Part shown: positions 1-6,620 of the stretch, piece after piece | How the letters are laid out: every line of letters begins with the position of its first letter | Numbering within the stretch: position 1 is the first letter of the stretch | NCBI GenBank assembly: GCA_002321305.1 | Contig: DCMF01000077.1 | Coordinates: 28,411 to 46,551, forward strand | Origin: Verrucomicrobia bacterium UBA1629 | Lineage (GTDB): Bacteria > Verrucomicrobiota > Kiritimatiellia > RFP12 > UBA1067 | Direction of reading: 5' to 3' | Length of the DNA: 18,141 nucleotides | Translations under genes and position numbers: made by a program | Notes under the pieces: model-generated | Told to the model about the DNA's origin: nothing | The model's database searches: none | The model's input: only the letters and a program-made list of their open reading frames with translations

Positions 1-2
1 GG

Positions 3-680
3 GGCATGGACATGGACGATTCCGGCCCCTACAAGATCATCCGCTCCGACGAGCCGTATTCGACTGACCTCTTCCACGGCGGTCGCCGCCAGTTCGGCAT
101 GCGCATGCTCTTCAAGTCGAAGAAGGACGGCTCGGACATCGAGCTCTACCACGGGCCGTTCGGCGTCTGGGGCACGGTGTTCTACGGCACGAAGGGCATC
201 GTCGCTGTCAACCGCGGCAAGATCGCCGTCTGGGCGGGCTTTGACGCGACGGCGGCAAAGCCGATGGCGGAAATCCGCAAGGCCCTGCAGGACATGACGT
301 TCAAGCCGGAGAGCATCGTCGCCGAGTCCGTCGGCAAGGACTACGGCACGGACTCCTCGGTGAAGAAGGACAACCGTCTTGACGCGGCGCTCGACCTGTT
401 GGAAAAGAAGTATGCGGCCGAGATCAAGAAGGCGGACCTGTACGTCAGCCCGAACCAGGTCGAGAACTTCTGCGATTGCATCGAGACGCGCCAGATGACG
501 ATCTCGCCGGCCGAAGTCGGCGGGCGCAGCGGCGTCCTCTGCCTCCTCTGCAACATGGCCTACCAGTACGACACGGGCTTCGACTGGGATCCCAGGAAGA
601 TGGAGATCGCCGGCTGCAACGCGAAGGGCATCTCGATCAAGCGCGAAGTCTACCGCAACGGCTGGGACATCGTGGTCTGA
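3..680 (+). CDS. Gfo/Idh/MocA family oxidoreductase, C-terminal part (cut by left edge)
   Basis: The reading frame is open to the left edge, so this is the 3' portion of a gene that begins outside the window. The visible ~225 residues match the C-terminal alpha/beta domain of Gfo/Idh/MocA sugar or cyclitol dehydrogenases. The best sign is the terminal block NQVENFCDCIETRQMTISPA followed by EVGGRSG, which resembles the usual 'dFl.ci.tr..p..dae.ghrs' ending, and then a WDP motif. The N-terminal NAD(P)-binding Rossmann domain is not in view, so cofactor and substrate cannot be judged. The first ATG in view (6) is probably internal. The gene ends 32 bases before the next one. Large paralogous sets of these genes are common in polysaccharide-degrading PVC bacteria. 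Family assignment is fairly sure; substrate is unknown. Confidence 0.72.
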   Translation, partial: GMDMDDSGPYKIIRSDEPYSTDLFHGGRRQFGMRMLFKSKKDGSDIELYHGPFGVWGTVFYGTKGIVAVNRGKIAVWAGFDATAAKPMAEIRKALQDMTFKPESIVAESVGKDYGTDSSVKKDNRLDAALDLLEKKYAAEIKKADLYVSPNQVENFCDCIETRQMTISPAEVGGRSGVLCLLCNMAYQYDTGFDWDPRKMEIAGCNAKGISIKREVYRNGWDIVV

Positions 681-712
681 CCAGACGATGAGCTAGGCAG
701 GAAAGGAGCGCC

Positions 713-1957
713 GTGCCCGCCGTGAAACGACCGGAGATCCTTGCCCCGGCGGGGGACTTCACCTGCCTGCAGGCCGCGCTGGACGCGGGGGCCGATGCCG
801 TCTACTTCGGCCTCGGCACGTTCAACATGCGCGCGCGGAGCGGCGTCAACTTCAAGGAGGGCGACCTCCCCGAAATCGCGCGGCGGTGCGGACGCGTCAA
901 GCGCTACCTGACGCTCAACGCCATCCTGTTCGAGGGCGAGATCGAGGCGGTCGAGCGCACGATCGTCGCGGCGAAGCCGTATGTGGACGCCTTCATCGTC
1001 TCCGACTGGGGCGTCATCTCGCTCTGCCGCAAGCACGGCGCGGCGTTCCACGTCTCGACGCAGATGTCGACCTCCAACTCCGAGGCCGTGCGCTTCCTCG
1101 CGTCGCAGGGCGCGGCGCGCGTCGTCCTCGCCCGCGAATGCACGCTCGGCGAAGTGGCGGCGATTCACGCGAAGACCGGCGTCGAGCTCGAATGCTTCGT
1201 GCATGGTGCGCAGTGCGTCGCCGAGTCGGGGCGCTGCTTCATGAGCCACGCCGTCTTCGGCAAGAGCGCGTGCCGCGGCGAGTGCGTCCAGCCGTGCCGC
1301 CGGCGGTTTCTCGTGCAGGCGGTCGACCTCTACGCGGACGCGCAGGGCGCGCCCGTGCACGAGGGCAGGGCGGCGTTCCTCGTCGAGCCGCACACGGTCC
1401 TCTCGACGCGCGACCTCTGCTCGCTCGGCTTCGTCGACCGGCTGATGGCGGCCGGCATCGCGTCCTTCAAGATCGAGGGCCGCGCCCGCAACGCGAACTA
1501 CGTGAAGACGGTCGTCGCGGCCTACCGGCGGGCGGTGGACGCCGTGGCGGCGGGGACGTACACGCCCGCCCTCGTCGCGGAGCTGACGGAATCGGTGAAG
1601 ACGGTCTTCCACCGCGAGTTCTCGGACGGCCTCTACTTCGGGCGGCCCGGCGTCGACCAGTTCACGGACAGCGAGGACTCGCGGGCGACGACGGTGAAGC
1701 GCCACATCGGCGTCGTGATCGACTACTTCCGCGAGGCCGGTGTCGCGCAGGTGAAGGTCCAAGACCACGCGATCCGTCCCGGCGACGCGATCCAGATCCA
1801 CGGCCCGACGACGGGCGTGCAGGAGCTTGTCGTGGGCGAGCTCCGCCGCGACGACGAGCGGCCGTCCGTCGGCGAGAAGGGCACATGGGTCACGTTCCGC
1901 GCGCCGCGCTGCCGCGTCGGCGACAAGGTCTTCTACGTCGAGCGCGTGCGCCTGTAG
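713..1957 (+). CDS. Peptidase U32 family protein, TrhP/RlhA-type RNA hydroxylation enzyme
   Basis: This is a 414-residue protein. The N-terminus (PEILAPAGDFTCLQAALDAG, then ADAVYFG) is typical of U32 proteins. The U32 signature is intact at residues 160-178 (E160, C161, F162, G165, C168, G173, C175, S178). Further cysteines at 187, 191 and 195 fit the iron-sulfur ligands of this family. Residues ~340-414 form the small C-terminal U32 barrel domain, as in YegQ. Known relatives are TrhP (prephenate-dependent 5-hydroxyuridine at tRNA position 34) and RlhA (23S rRNA hydroxycytidine); length and C-terminal domain favour the TrhP-like group, but this is inference. The GTG start at 713 is preceded by AAAGGAG (702-708); a GTG at 722 is an alternative. 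The gene is followed directly by a promoter motif rather than a terminator. Confidence 0.85.
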   Translation: MPAVKRPEILAPAGDFTCLQAALDAGADAVYFGLGTFNMRARSGVNFKEGDLPEIARRCGRVKRYLTLNAILFEGEIEAVERTIVAAKPYVDAFIVSDWGVISLCRKHGAAFHVSTQMSTSNSEAVRFLASQGAARVVLARECTLGEVAAIHAKTGVELECFVHGAQCVAESGRCFMSHAVFGKSACRGECVQPCRRRFLVQAVDLYADAQGAPVHEGRAAFLVEPHTVLSTRDLCSLGFVDRLMAAGIASFKIEGRARNANYVKTVVAAYRRAVDAVAAGTYTPALVAELTESVKTVFHREFSDGLYFGRPGVDQFTDSEDSRATTVKRHIGVVIDYFREAGVAQVKVQDHAIRPGDAIQIHGPTTGVQELVVGELRRDDERPSVGEKGTWVTFRAPRCRVGDKVFYVERVRL

Positions 1958-1975
1958 GCAGACCAGTCTGAATTA

Positions 1976-1984
1976 TGGTATAAT
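1976..1984 (+). promoter_or_regulatory. Extended -10 promoter (TGGTATAAT) for the structured leader and wzm
   Basis: TGG followed by a perfect TATAAT (1979-1984) lies 19 bases after the U32 stop codon. No good -35 hexamer is present at the expected distance. The predicted +1 is near 1991. Four other copies of the same motif stand upstream of genes in this window, which supports it as a real promoter. It would transcribe the hairpin-rich 1991-2443 stretch and then the polysaccharide genes. Confidence 0.6.
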
Positions 1985-1990
1985 TCGCGC

Positions 1991-2443
1991 CAACGGGGTT
2001 TCCGGCGGCACGGGGTGCGGCTGGGGATTCCGTGACGTTGCTCTTTGACAGGGCTGACGGCCCCCTTCTCCGTCAGCCACCGGATTGTCGACAGCCCATT
2101 TCGGCTTGAGCCGCAAATGCGGTGTCGCAGTCAAGACCTTGAACCTGGTTGCCCATCGGGCCAGTAAGGGGAGCCGCAGAGACACATCCGATGCCTGCGG
2201 CAGGCGTACGCAACTTGCGTACCGAGCTTTACGAGAAATCGCCAAATTTTCAAGTAACAAAGCTAGGTATGTGGGTGCGTCGCATGGTTCTCCATGTGGC
2301 GTGCTTTCATTCGTGTTTTGTTACAGGCGTTTGGCGATGCCTTTCGTAAGACATTGAATCTTGAGGGCACGCCACTCTTGCTAATCCGTCTGCGGCGGAG
2401 TGGGCGTCTGAACGAACGCAGACCAAGGAGGCAAAGGAGAGTC
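1991..2443 (+). ncRNA. Hairpin-rich noncoding stretch: candidate structured leader RNA or ncRNA
   Basis: No convincing coding sequence lies here. Local stems can be drawn along its length: 2002-2006/2020-2024 enclosing 2008-2011/2015-2018; a perfect 9-bp stem 2052-2060/2070-2078; 2103-2109/2131-2138 with one bulged A, enclosing CCGC/GCGG at 2111-2122; 2151-2154/2158-2161 extended by 2145-2147/2162-2164; 5-bp 2193-2197/2201-2205; 7-bp 2206-2212/2216-2222; the long element 2229-2349; and 7-bp 2388-2394/2417-2423, ending just before the ribosome binding site of the next gene. The later part is AT-richer than its surroundings. I looked for hallmarks of tmRNA, RNase P RNA, SRP RNA and tRNA and found none. 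It could be a cis-acting leader of the polysaccharide operon, a separate small RNA, or a remnant of a mobile element. Confidence 0.5.
2229..2349 (+). other. 121-base irregular long hairpin with G-U pairs
   Basis: Three nested perfect helices close this element: 2229-2234 with 2344-2349 (6 bp), 2238-2246 with 2330-2338 (9 bp) and 2254-2261 with 2317-2324 (8 bp), separated by small internal loops. The tip is a hairpin with loop TTCT (2288-2291) whose stem, 2275-2287 with 2292-2304, is 13 bp long with four G-U pairs. G-U pairs do not form in cruciform DNA, so their number favours selection on an RNA fold. The pairing was found by eye, without an energy calculation. Confidence 0.55.
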
Positions 2444-3280
2444 TTGAAGGCTGAATCAACTGGATTTCTCGATCCGCTGGCATTGCCGCGGATCGCATGG
2501 CGAAGCCGTGAACTGCTGTGGCAGATGACGAAAAGGGTCGTTCTGCAGCGCTATCGGGGGTCGCTTCTCGGCGTGGCCTGGAGCGTTGCGCATCCTCTCC
2601 TCATGCTGTCCGTCTACACGTTTGTCTTCACGGTCGTCTTCAAGGCGCGCTGGGGCGTCGGGAGTGAGGGCGGGTTCGGGCGGGGCGCGTTTGCCGTCAT
2701 CATGTTCTGCGGCATGGCGATCTACAACCTCTTTTCGGAGTCGGTCGTGGGGAGCTGCCTTTGCGTCGTCGCCAGCCCGAACCTTGTCAAGAAGGTGGTT
2801 TTCCCTCTGGAGATCCTGCCGCTGGCGCAGGTCTGTGCGACGTTTGTCCTGGGGCTTGCCTGGTTGCTGCTTCTGTTTTTCGGGGCGCTGCTGCTCGTCG
2901 GGGGCGTTTCCGCGACGATGCTGCTTCTGCCCTTGCTGGTCCTTCCGCTGTTTGCCTTTTCGCTCGGCGTTTCGTATCTGGTCGCGGCGCTGGGCGTCTA
3001 TCTGCGCGATCTGCAGCATCTCCTGGGGGTAGTCCTTCAGGTCCTTTTCTTCGCGACGCCGATCTTCTATCCGCTCGAAGCCGTGCCGGCCCGTTTCCGG
3101 ACGCTGCTGGCGCTGAATCCGCTGACTGTCTTCATCGAGCAGACGCGCGGCGTGCTGTTCTTCGGTCGTCTGTTGGACTGGACGTTCTTCGGGCTGGCGT
3201 CGCTGATTTCGCTTTTGGCGCTCCAGTTCGGGTTCGTGTGCTTTGCGAAGGCCAAGAGGGGGTTTGCGGATGTCCTGTGA
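2444..3280 (+). CDS. ABC-2 type polysaccharide export permease (Wzm/TagG family)
   Basis: Inner-membrane permease of an ABC exporter for O-antigen- or teichoic-acid-like polysaccharide; it would form a dimer and need two copies of a Wzt-type ATPase. Family features are an N-terminal segment RELLWQMTKR, then RYRGSLLGVAWS before the first membrane helix, the cytoplasmic coupling segment SPNLVKKVVFPLEILP, and the late TPIFYPLEAVP loop followed by LNPLTVFIEQTRG. Six hydrophobic segments are evident. The chosen start is TTG 2444, giving 278 residues, the normal family length, with AAGGAGG (2425-2431) and GGAG (2436-2439) upstream. The same frame is open back to an ATG at 2294, but that adds ~50 Arg-rich residues and lies inside the long hairpin. 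The gene overlaps the next by 11 bases, as expected for a wzm-wzt pair. Confidence 0.87.
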   Translation: MKAESTGFLDPLALPRIAWRSRELLWQMTKRVVLQRYRGSLLGVAWSVAHPLLMLSVYTFVFTVVFKARWGVGSEGGFGRGAFAVIMFCGMAIYNLFSESVVGSCLCVVASPNLVKKVVFPLEILPLAQVCATFVLGLAWLLLLFFGALLLVGGVSATMLLLPLLVLPLFAFSLGVSYLVAALGVYLRDLQHLLGVVLQVLFFATPIFYPLEAVPARFRTLLALNPLTVFIEQTRGVLFFGRLLDWTFFGLASLISLLALQFGFVCFAKAKRGFADVL

Positions 3281-5762
3281 TTCCGAGGTCGTCCTTTCGG
3301 TTCGGGGCGTCTCGAAGCGCTTCGAGATGTACGCGAAGCCCGCAGACCGTCTGCGGCAGCTGCTGCTGGGCCGGTTCGGGAAAAGGTTCTACCGGGAGTT
3401 CTGGGCGCTCAGGGACGTGTCCTTCGACGTCCGGCGCATCGTCGTCGTCAACGACGGCTCGCCTGGGAACTGCCGGGAGATCGTCGCGCGCTACGGCGAT
3501 CGCGTCCGCTATTTCGAGCATGACACGAACCGCAGTCTTCTCCAGGCGCGCTTGACCGGCATCGCCAAGGCGAGGGGCGAATACGTCATCCACGTCGATT
3601 CCGACGACTTCGTCGAAGACGGGCTCGTTGCGGCGCTTGCGCAAGAGGTCGCCTCCGCGAACGGCCCGGACGTCATCGTCTACCAGACGAAGATGTGCAC
3701 GGGCGCCGGGAGCCGCTCGGCTGGGCATAACCATGCCCCTGCGCGGATGTCCGGACAGGAGGCGGTCGAGGAGATCCTTTCCGGGCGCGCCTTCTGGCCT
3801 GTCTGTGGCAAATGCTTCCGCACAAGCCTCTGCCGACTGGCGCGGACGGAGATGCGCATCGAGGACGGCTTCTACCTGAACTCGACGGAAGACCTCTGCC
3901 AGACGCTGCCGATGCTGCTGCTGGCGAGAACCGTGTCGTTTATCGCGTACTGCGGCTACGGCTACTGGCAGAACCCGAACTCCATGACCCACAAGGGCTG
4001 CAACGCCGCGTGGGCTTTGAGGGCCGCAGAGGAGAACGGCAAGTCGATTCGGGCCGTTGTCGCGTTTGCCGGAAGGCTTGGCCTTCCGGATCCGCTGGTC
4101 GCGCGCATCCGCAATCTCGCGAAGCGGACTGTCGAGTGGCTGCTTGAGGAGGTGGATCCGCTTTCCGATCACGAATGGAGCCGCGTTGTCGATGGGCTCT
4201 TCCGCTGCTACGGGCCTGCCTTTGCGCTTGAAATGCTTGCGGAACTGAAGCCCGACTTCTTCCAGCGATGGACGCCCGGCAACGATGTCTTCCCCCCAAG
4301 TCGGCCACGTCCCGTCCGGAACATAGCCTCCGTCTGCTGGCATTGCAGGTTCGGTGGCGCGGAGCGGGCGAACTGGCTTTGGATGAAGGAGATGTGCGGG
4401 CTCGGCAAGAGTGTCACCTGGTTCTACGATTCGGAGTCGGGGCCCGAATGCGCCAAGGTCGAGATGCCGAGCGGACTGAGGGGCGTCCCGCTCGTGACCA
4501 AGGAGCTCGCGGCGCGTGTGCGAACGCTTATTTCGGGACTTGAAGCGCACGGGATCGACACCGTCGTGTTGGTCGACCACTGGCGGCCATCCGCCTTCGT
4601 TGACCTGCTGGCGGCAAAGTGCGCCGGCTGTCGCGTTGTCTTCGCGGATCACAGCTCGTTCCTGTTTCCGCTTGACGCTTTTGAGCCGACCCTCTACCGG
4701 ATGCGGGAGAGGTTCTGCCCCTTGGCTGACGTCGTGACCGTTCTTTCGCCGGTCAACGTGGACTGGTGGCGGCGCAGCGGCGTGCGGAATGTCGTGTACA
4801 TGCCGAATCTCCTGACTTTCCAAGTCGGCAAAGGCGGTGCGGAAGGGCGGAAGGCCGCATTGGCGGATACGGTGGAACTTCTCTGGTGCGGGCGGATCTG
4901 CAGGCGGAAAAACCCGAATGCGGCCATTGAGGCGCTCCAGCTGCTGAAGGAGGCGCATCCGCAGCGGAAGTTCCACCTGACGTTGCTAGGCCGTTATGAG
5001 AGCGCGGAGATGAGGGCGCAGGTCGAAAGGAGCGTCGCGTCGCGGAGACTGGCAGACTTCGTGTCGATTCCCGGAGAGGTTGGCGACGTGGCGCCCTATT
5101 ACGCGAAGGCGACGGTCTTGCTCGTCACCTCTCGCATCGAGGGTGCGCCGATGGTGATTGCCGAGGCGAAGTCGCATGGCGTCCCCACGGTCATGTTCGC
5201 CCTGCCGTACGTGGCCGGGACGGCGGAGGCTGACGGCGTGGTCAGTGTCGAATCCGGAAATACGCGGGCGCTTGCGGACGCCGTGGCCCGGCTGGTGTCG
5301 GATCAGGGACAGTACGGCGAGATGTCCCGTGCGTCCGTGAAGTCTCTTGATGGCGTGCGCGAATCTGTCCTCTCGCGATGGCAGGCCGTCTTCCGCGAAC
5401 TTGAGTCCGGCGAAGCGCGGAAGGGTCTTCCTTGCGAGACCGGCACGGACGCATCGCATCTCCTCGACATGACGCTTGACGGGCTGGAAAGCGTTGCGGA
5501 AGGCTTGGCGGACGCGAAAGCGTCGCTTGCAGGCCAGTTTGCCAAGGCGGAAGACGAGCTGATGGCGTGCGTGTCATCACGATCCTACGTCATCGGGCGC
5601 GCAGCGACATGGCCGTTCCGGATGGCGAGAGGCGTGTTGAGGTCGCTCCGTGAAAACGGCTTGGGCTATACGCTCCGCCGCATCCCAGTCAAGGCCGCAA
5701 ACCTGTCCGCTTCCCGGTTCGGACGCACGGGGAGCGGTTCGGAAGGCTCGGGACCGTCGTAG
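3270..5762 (+). CDS. Chimeric gene: Wzt-type ATPase N-terminus fused in frame to GT2 and GT4 glycosyltransferase domains
   Basis: This is an 830-residue product. Residues 1-56 are the start of a Wzt/TagH-type ATPase (VVLSVRGVSKRF, then REFWALRDVSFDV). Where the family continues with 'G.tvgiiGrNGaGKST', the sequence switches at ~3432-3440 to IVVVNDGSPGNCREI, the interior of a GT2 glycosyltransferase. Walker A, signature and Walker B are all absent, and the GT2 domain lacks its first strand and P-V-Y-N region. The GT2 metal motif is present (D110-S-D112). Residues ~348-715 form a GT4 GT-B domain with LLWCGRICRRKNPN and the donor-site block RIEGAPMVIAEAKSHG. A helical tail (SSRSYVIGRAATWPFR) follows. 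The ATG at 3270 with GAGGGGG upstream fits translational coupling to the permease. It is either a genuine deletion fusion or a metagenome misassembly. The GT4 half is probably functional; the ATPase half cannot be. Confidence 0.8.
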   Translation: MSCDSEVVLSVRGVSKRFEMYAKPADRLRQLLLGRFGKRFYREFWALRDVSFDVRRIVVVNDGSPGNCREIVARYGDRVRYFEHDTNRSLLQARLTGIAKARGEYVIHVDSDDFVEDGLVAALAQEVASANGPDVIVYQTKMCTGAGSRSAGHNHAPARMSGQEAVEEILSGRAFWPVCGKCFRTSLCRLARTEMRIEDGFYLNSTEDLCQTLPMLLLARTVSFIAYCGYGYWQNPNSMTHKGCNAAWALRAAEENGKSIRAVVAFAGRLGLPDPLVARIRNLAKRTVEWLLEEVDPLSDHEWSRVVDGLFRCYGPAFALEMLAELKPDFFQRWTPGNDVFPPSRPRPVRNIASVCWHCRFGGAERANWLWMKEMCGLGKSVTWFYDSESGPECAKVEMPSGLRGVPLVTKELAARVRTLISGLEAHGIDTVVLVDHWRPSAFVDLLAAKCAGCRVVFADHSSFLFPLDAFEPTLYRMRERFCPLADVVTVLSPVNVDWWRRSGVRNVVYMPNLLTFQVGKGGAEGRKAALADTVELLWCGRICRRKNPNAAIEALQLLKEAHPQRKFHLTLLGRYESAEMRAQVERSVASRRLADFVSIPGEVGDVAPYYAKATVLLVTSRIEGAPMVIAEAKSHGVPTVMFALPYVAGTAEADGVVSVESGNTRALADAVARLVSDQGQYGEMSRASVKSLDGVRESVLSRWQAVFRELESGEARKGLPCETGTDASHLLDMTLDGLESVAEGLADAKASLAGQFAKAEDELMACVSSRSYVIGRAATWPFRMARGVLRSLRENGLGYTLRRIPVKAANLSASRFGRTGSGSEGSGPS

Positions 5763-5795
5763 CCCTCCCGTGCCGACGCAGCGTCGCCCAGAAGA

Positions 5796-5804
5796 TGGTA
5801 TAAT
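5796..5804 (+). promoter_or_regulatory. Extended -10 promoter (TGGTATAAT) of the mla operon
   Basis: TGG plus TATAAT (5799-5804) is followed by ACGC, as at the queA promoter. The predicted +1 is near 5811, giving a leader of about 27 bases before the mlaE ATG. No recognisable -35 box is present. The five genes down to 11123 have gaps of 64 bases or fewer, so this may be the only promoter for all of them. Confidence 0.6.
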
Positions 5805-5837
5805 ACGCAGAAGCCTTGCCGGGGGGCGGCGAGGCGG

Positions 5838-6620
5838 ATGAACGTTCTGAAGGGCACATATGCAATGAGGGGCATCCTCAAACCGGTCGAGTCCGTCGGG
5901 TGGGCGGGAATCGTGGCGGCGAAGGCCGTCGCGTTCTTCCCGTCCGTCCTCGTGCGCGCGACGGGGCGCGCGGATCTCGTCCGCCAGCTCTACGCGACGG
6001 GCATCCGGACGCTGCCCGTCATCACGGTCGTCTCGCTCTTCATGGGGATGATCCTCGCGCTGCAGGTCGGCCTCGAGCTGGCGCGCTTCAACCAGGAGAT
6101 CTACCTCGGCGCGGCGGTGATGATGACGCTGTTGCGCGAGATGGGCGCGTTCTGCTGCGGCATCTGCCTCGCGGCGTGCGTCGGCTCGGCGATCGCGGCG
6201 GAGCTCGGCACGATGAAGGTGAACGACGAGATCGACGCGCTCGTGATCCTGCGCATCTCGCCGATGCGGTTCCTGGCCGCGCCGCGCGTCCTCGCGCTCG
6301 TCCTGATGGCGCCGGTGCTGGCGTTCTACTGCTGCATCGTCGGCGCGGTCGGCGGCGGCCTCGTCGGCGCGACGCAGCTCAACGTCGATTTCCAGCAGTA
6401 CATGTCGGGGGCGCTCGTGATGTCCGAGACGAAAGACCTCTACGTCGGGCTTCTGAAGGCGACGGTCTTCGGGTTTCTCGTCGGCGTCATTTCCGTCTCC
6501 GAGGGATTGGGGACGACGCTGGGGGCGACGGGCGTCGGCAAGTCCACGCAGCGCGCCGTCATCGTCTCGTTCCTGGCGATTCTCATTTCCGGCTACATGG
6601 TCACGAGGCTGTTCTACTGA
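5838..6620 (+). CDS. mlaE: MlaE-family ABC lipid transporter permease
   Basis: This 260-residue inner-membrane permease belongs to the MlaFEDB-type phospholipid or sterol transport complex, which moves lipids between inner and outer membranes. Family motifs are LFMGMILALQ, LLREMG at residues 98-103, then GSAIAAELGTMKVNDEIDAL and PRVLALVLMAPVLAFY; the VGVISVSEGL segment near the C-terminus is also typical. Length equals the family norm. The ATG at 5838 has a weak GAGG (5831-5834); a second ATG ten codons in (5865) is possible. The stop overlaps the start of mlaF by one base (TGATG), which indicates translational coupling. The cassette order E-F-D lacks a visible MlaB STAS protein and MlaC carrier. 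Confidence 0.92.
   Translation: MNVLKGTYAMRGILKPVESVGWAGIVAAKAVAFFPSVLVRATGRADLVRQLYATGIRTLPVITVVSLFMGMILALQVGLELARFNQEIYLGAAVMMTLLREMGAFCCGICLAACVGSAIAAELGTMKVNDEIDALVILRISPMRFLAAPRVLALVLMAPVLAFYCCIVGAVGGGLVGATQLNVDFQQYMSGALVMSETKDLYVGLLKATVFGFLVGVISVSEGLGTTLGATGVGKSTQRAVIVSFLAILISGYMVTRLFY

Noticed and set aside
2045..2073. TTGACA at 2045-2050 as a -35 box
   Set aside because: No acceptable -10 hexamer 16-19 bases downstream; the following bases form a stable GC stem.
2052..2078. 9-bp stem as an intrinsic terminator
   Set aside because: No T-run follows the stem; it is kept only as a leader hairpin.
1991..2350. tmRNA, RNase P RNA or SRP RNA
   Set aside because: None of the conserved cores (tRNA-like 3' end with tag frame, RNase P conserved regions, SRP loop motifs) could be found.
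2085..2357. Short + strand frames in the leader (about 90 and 66 codons)
   Set aside because: Low-quality composition, no ribosome binding site, no family resemblance; explained better as structured noncoding DNA.
2294..2443. Upstream ATG extension of the permease (start at 2294)
   Set aside because: It adds ~50 Arg-rich residues not typical of the family, has no ribosome binding site, and lies within the long hairpin; TTG 2444 gives the normal length.
3132..4976. Long minus-strand frame of 614 codons opposite the fusion gene
   Set aside because: Antisense shadow of a GC-rich gene; composition dominated by Arg/Asp/Pro with no domain; the + strand has clear glycosyltransferase motifs.
5816..6619. 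Extension of the mlaF frame upstream to 5816
   Set aside because: That stretch is the out-of-frame shadow of mlaE; the ABC domain begins at the ATG 6620.
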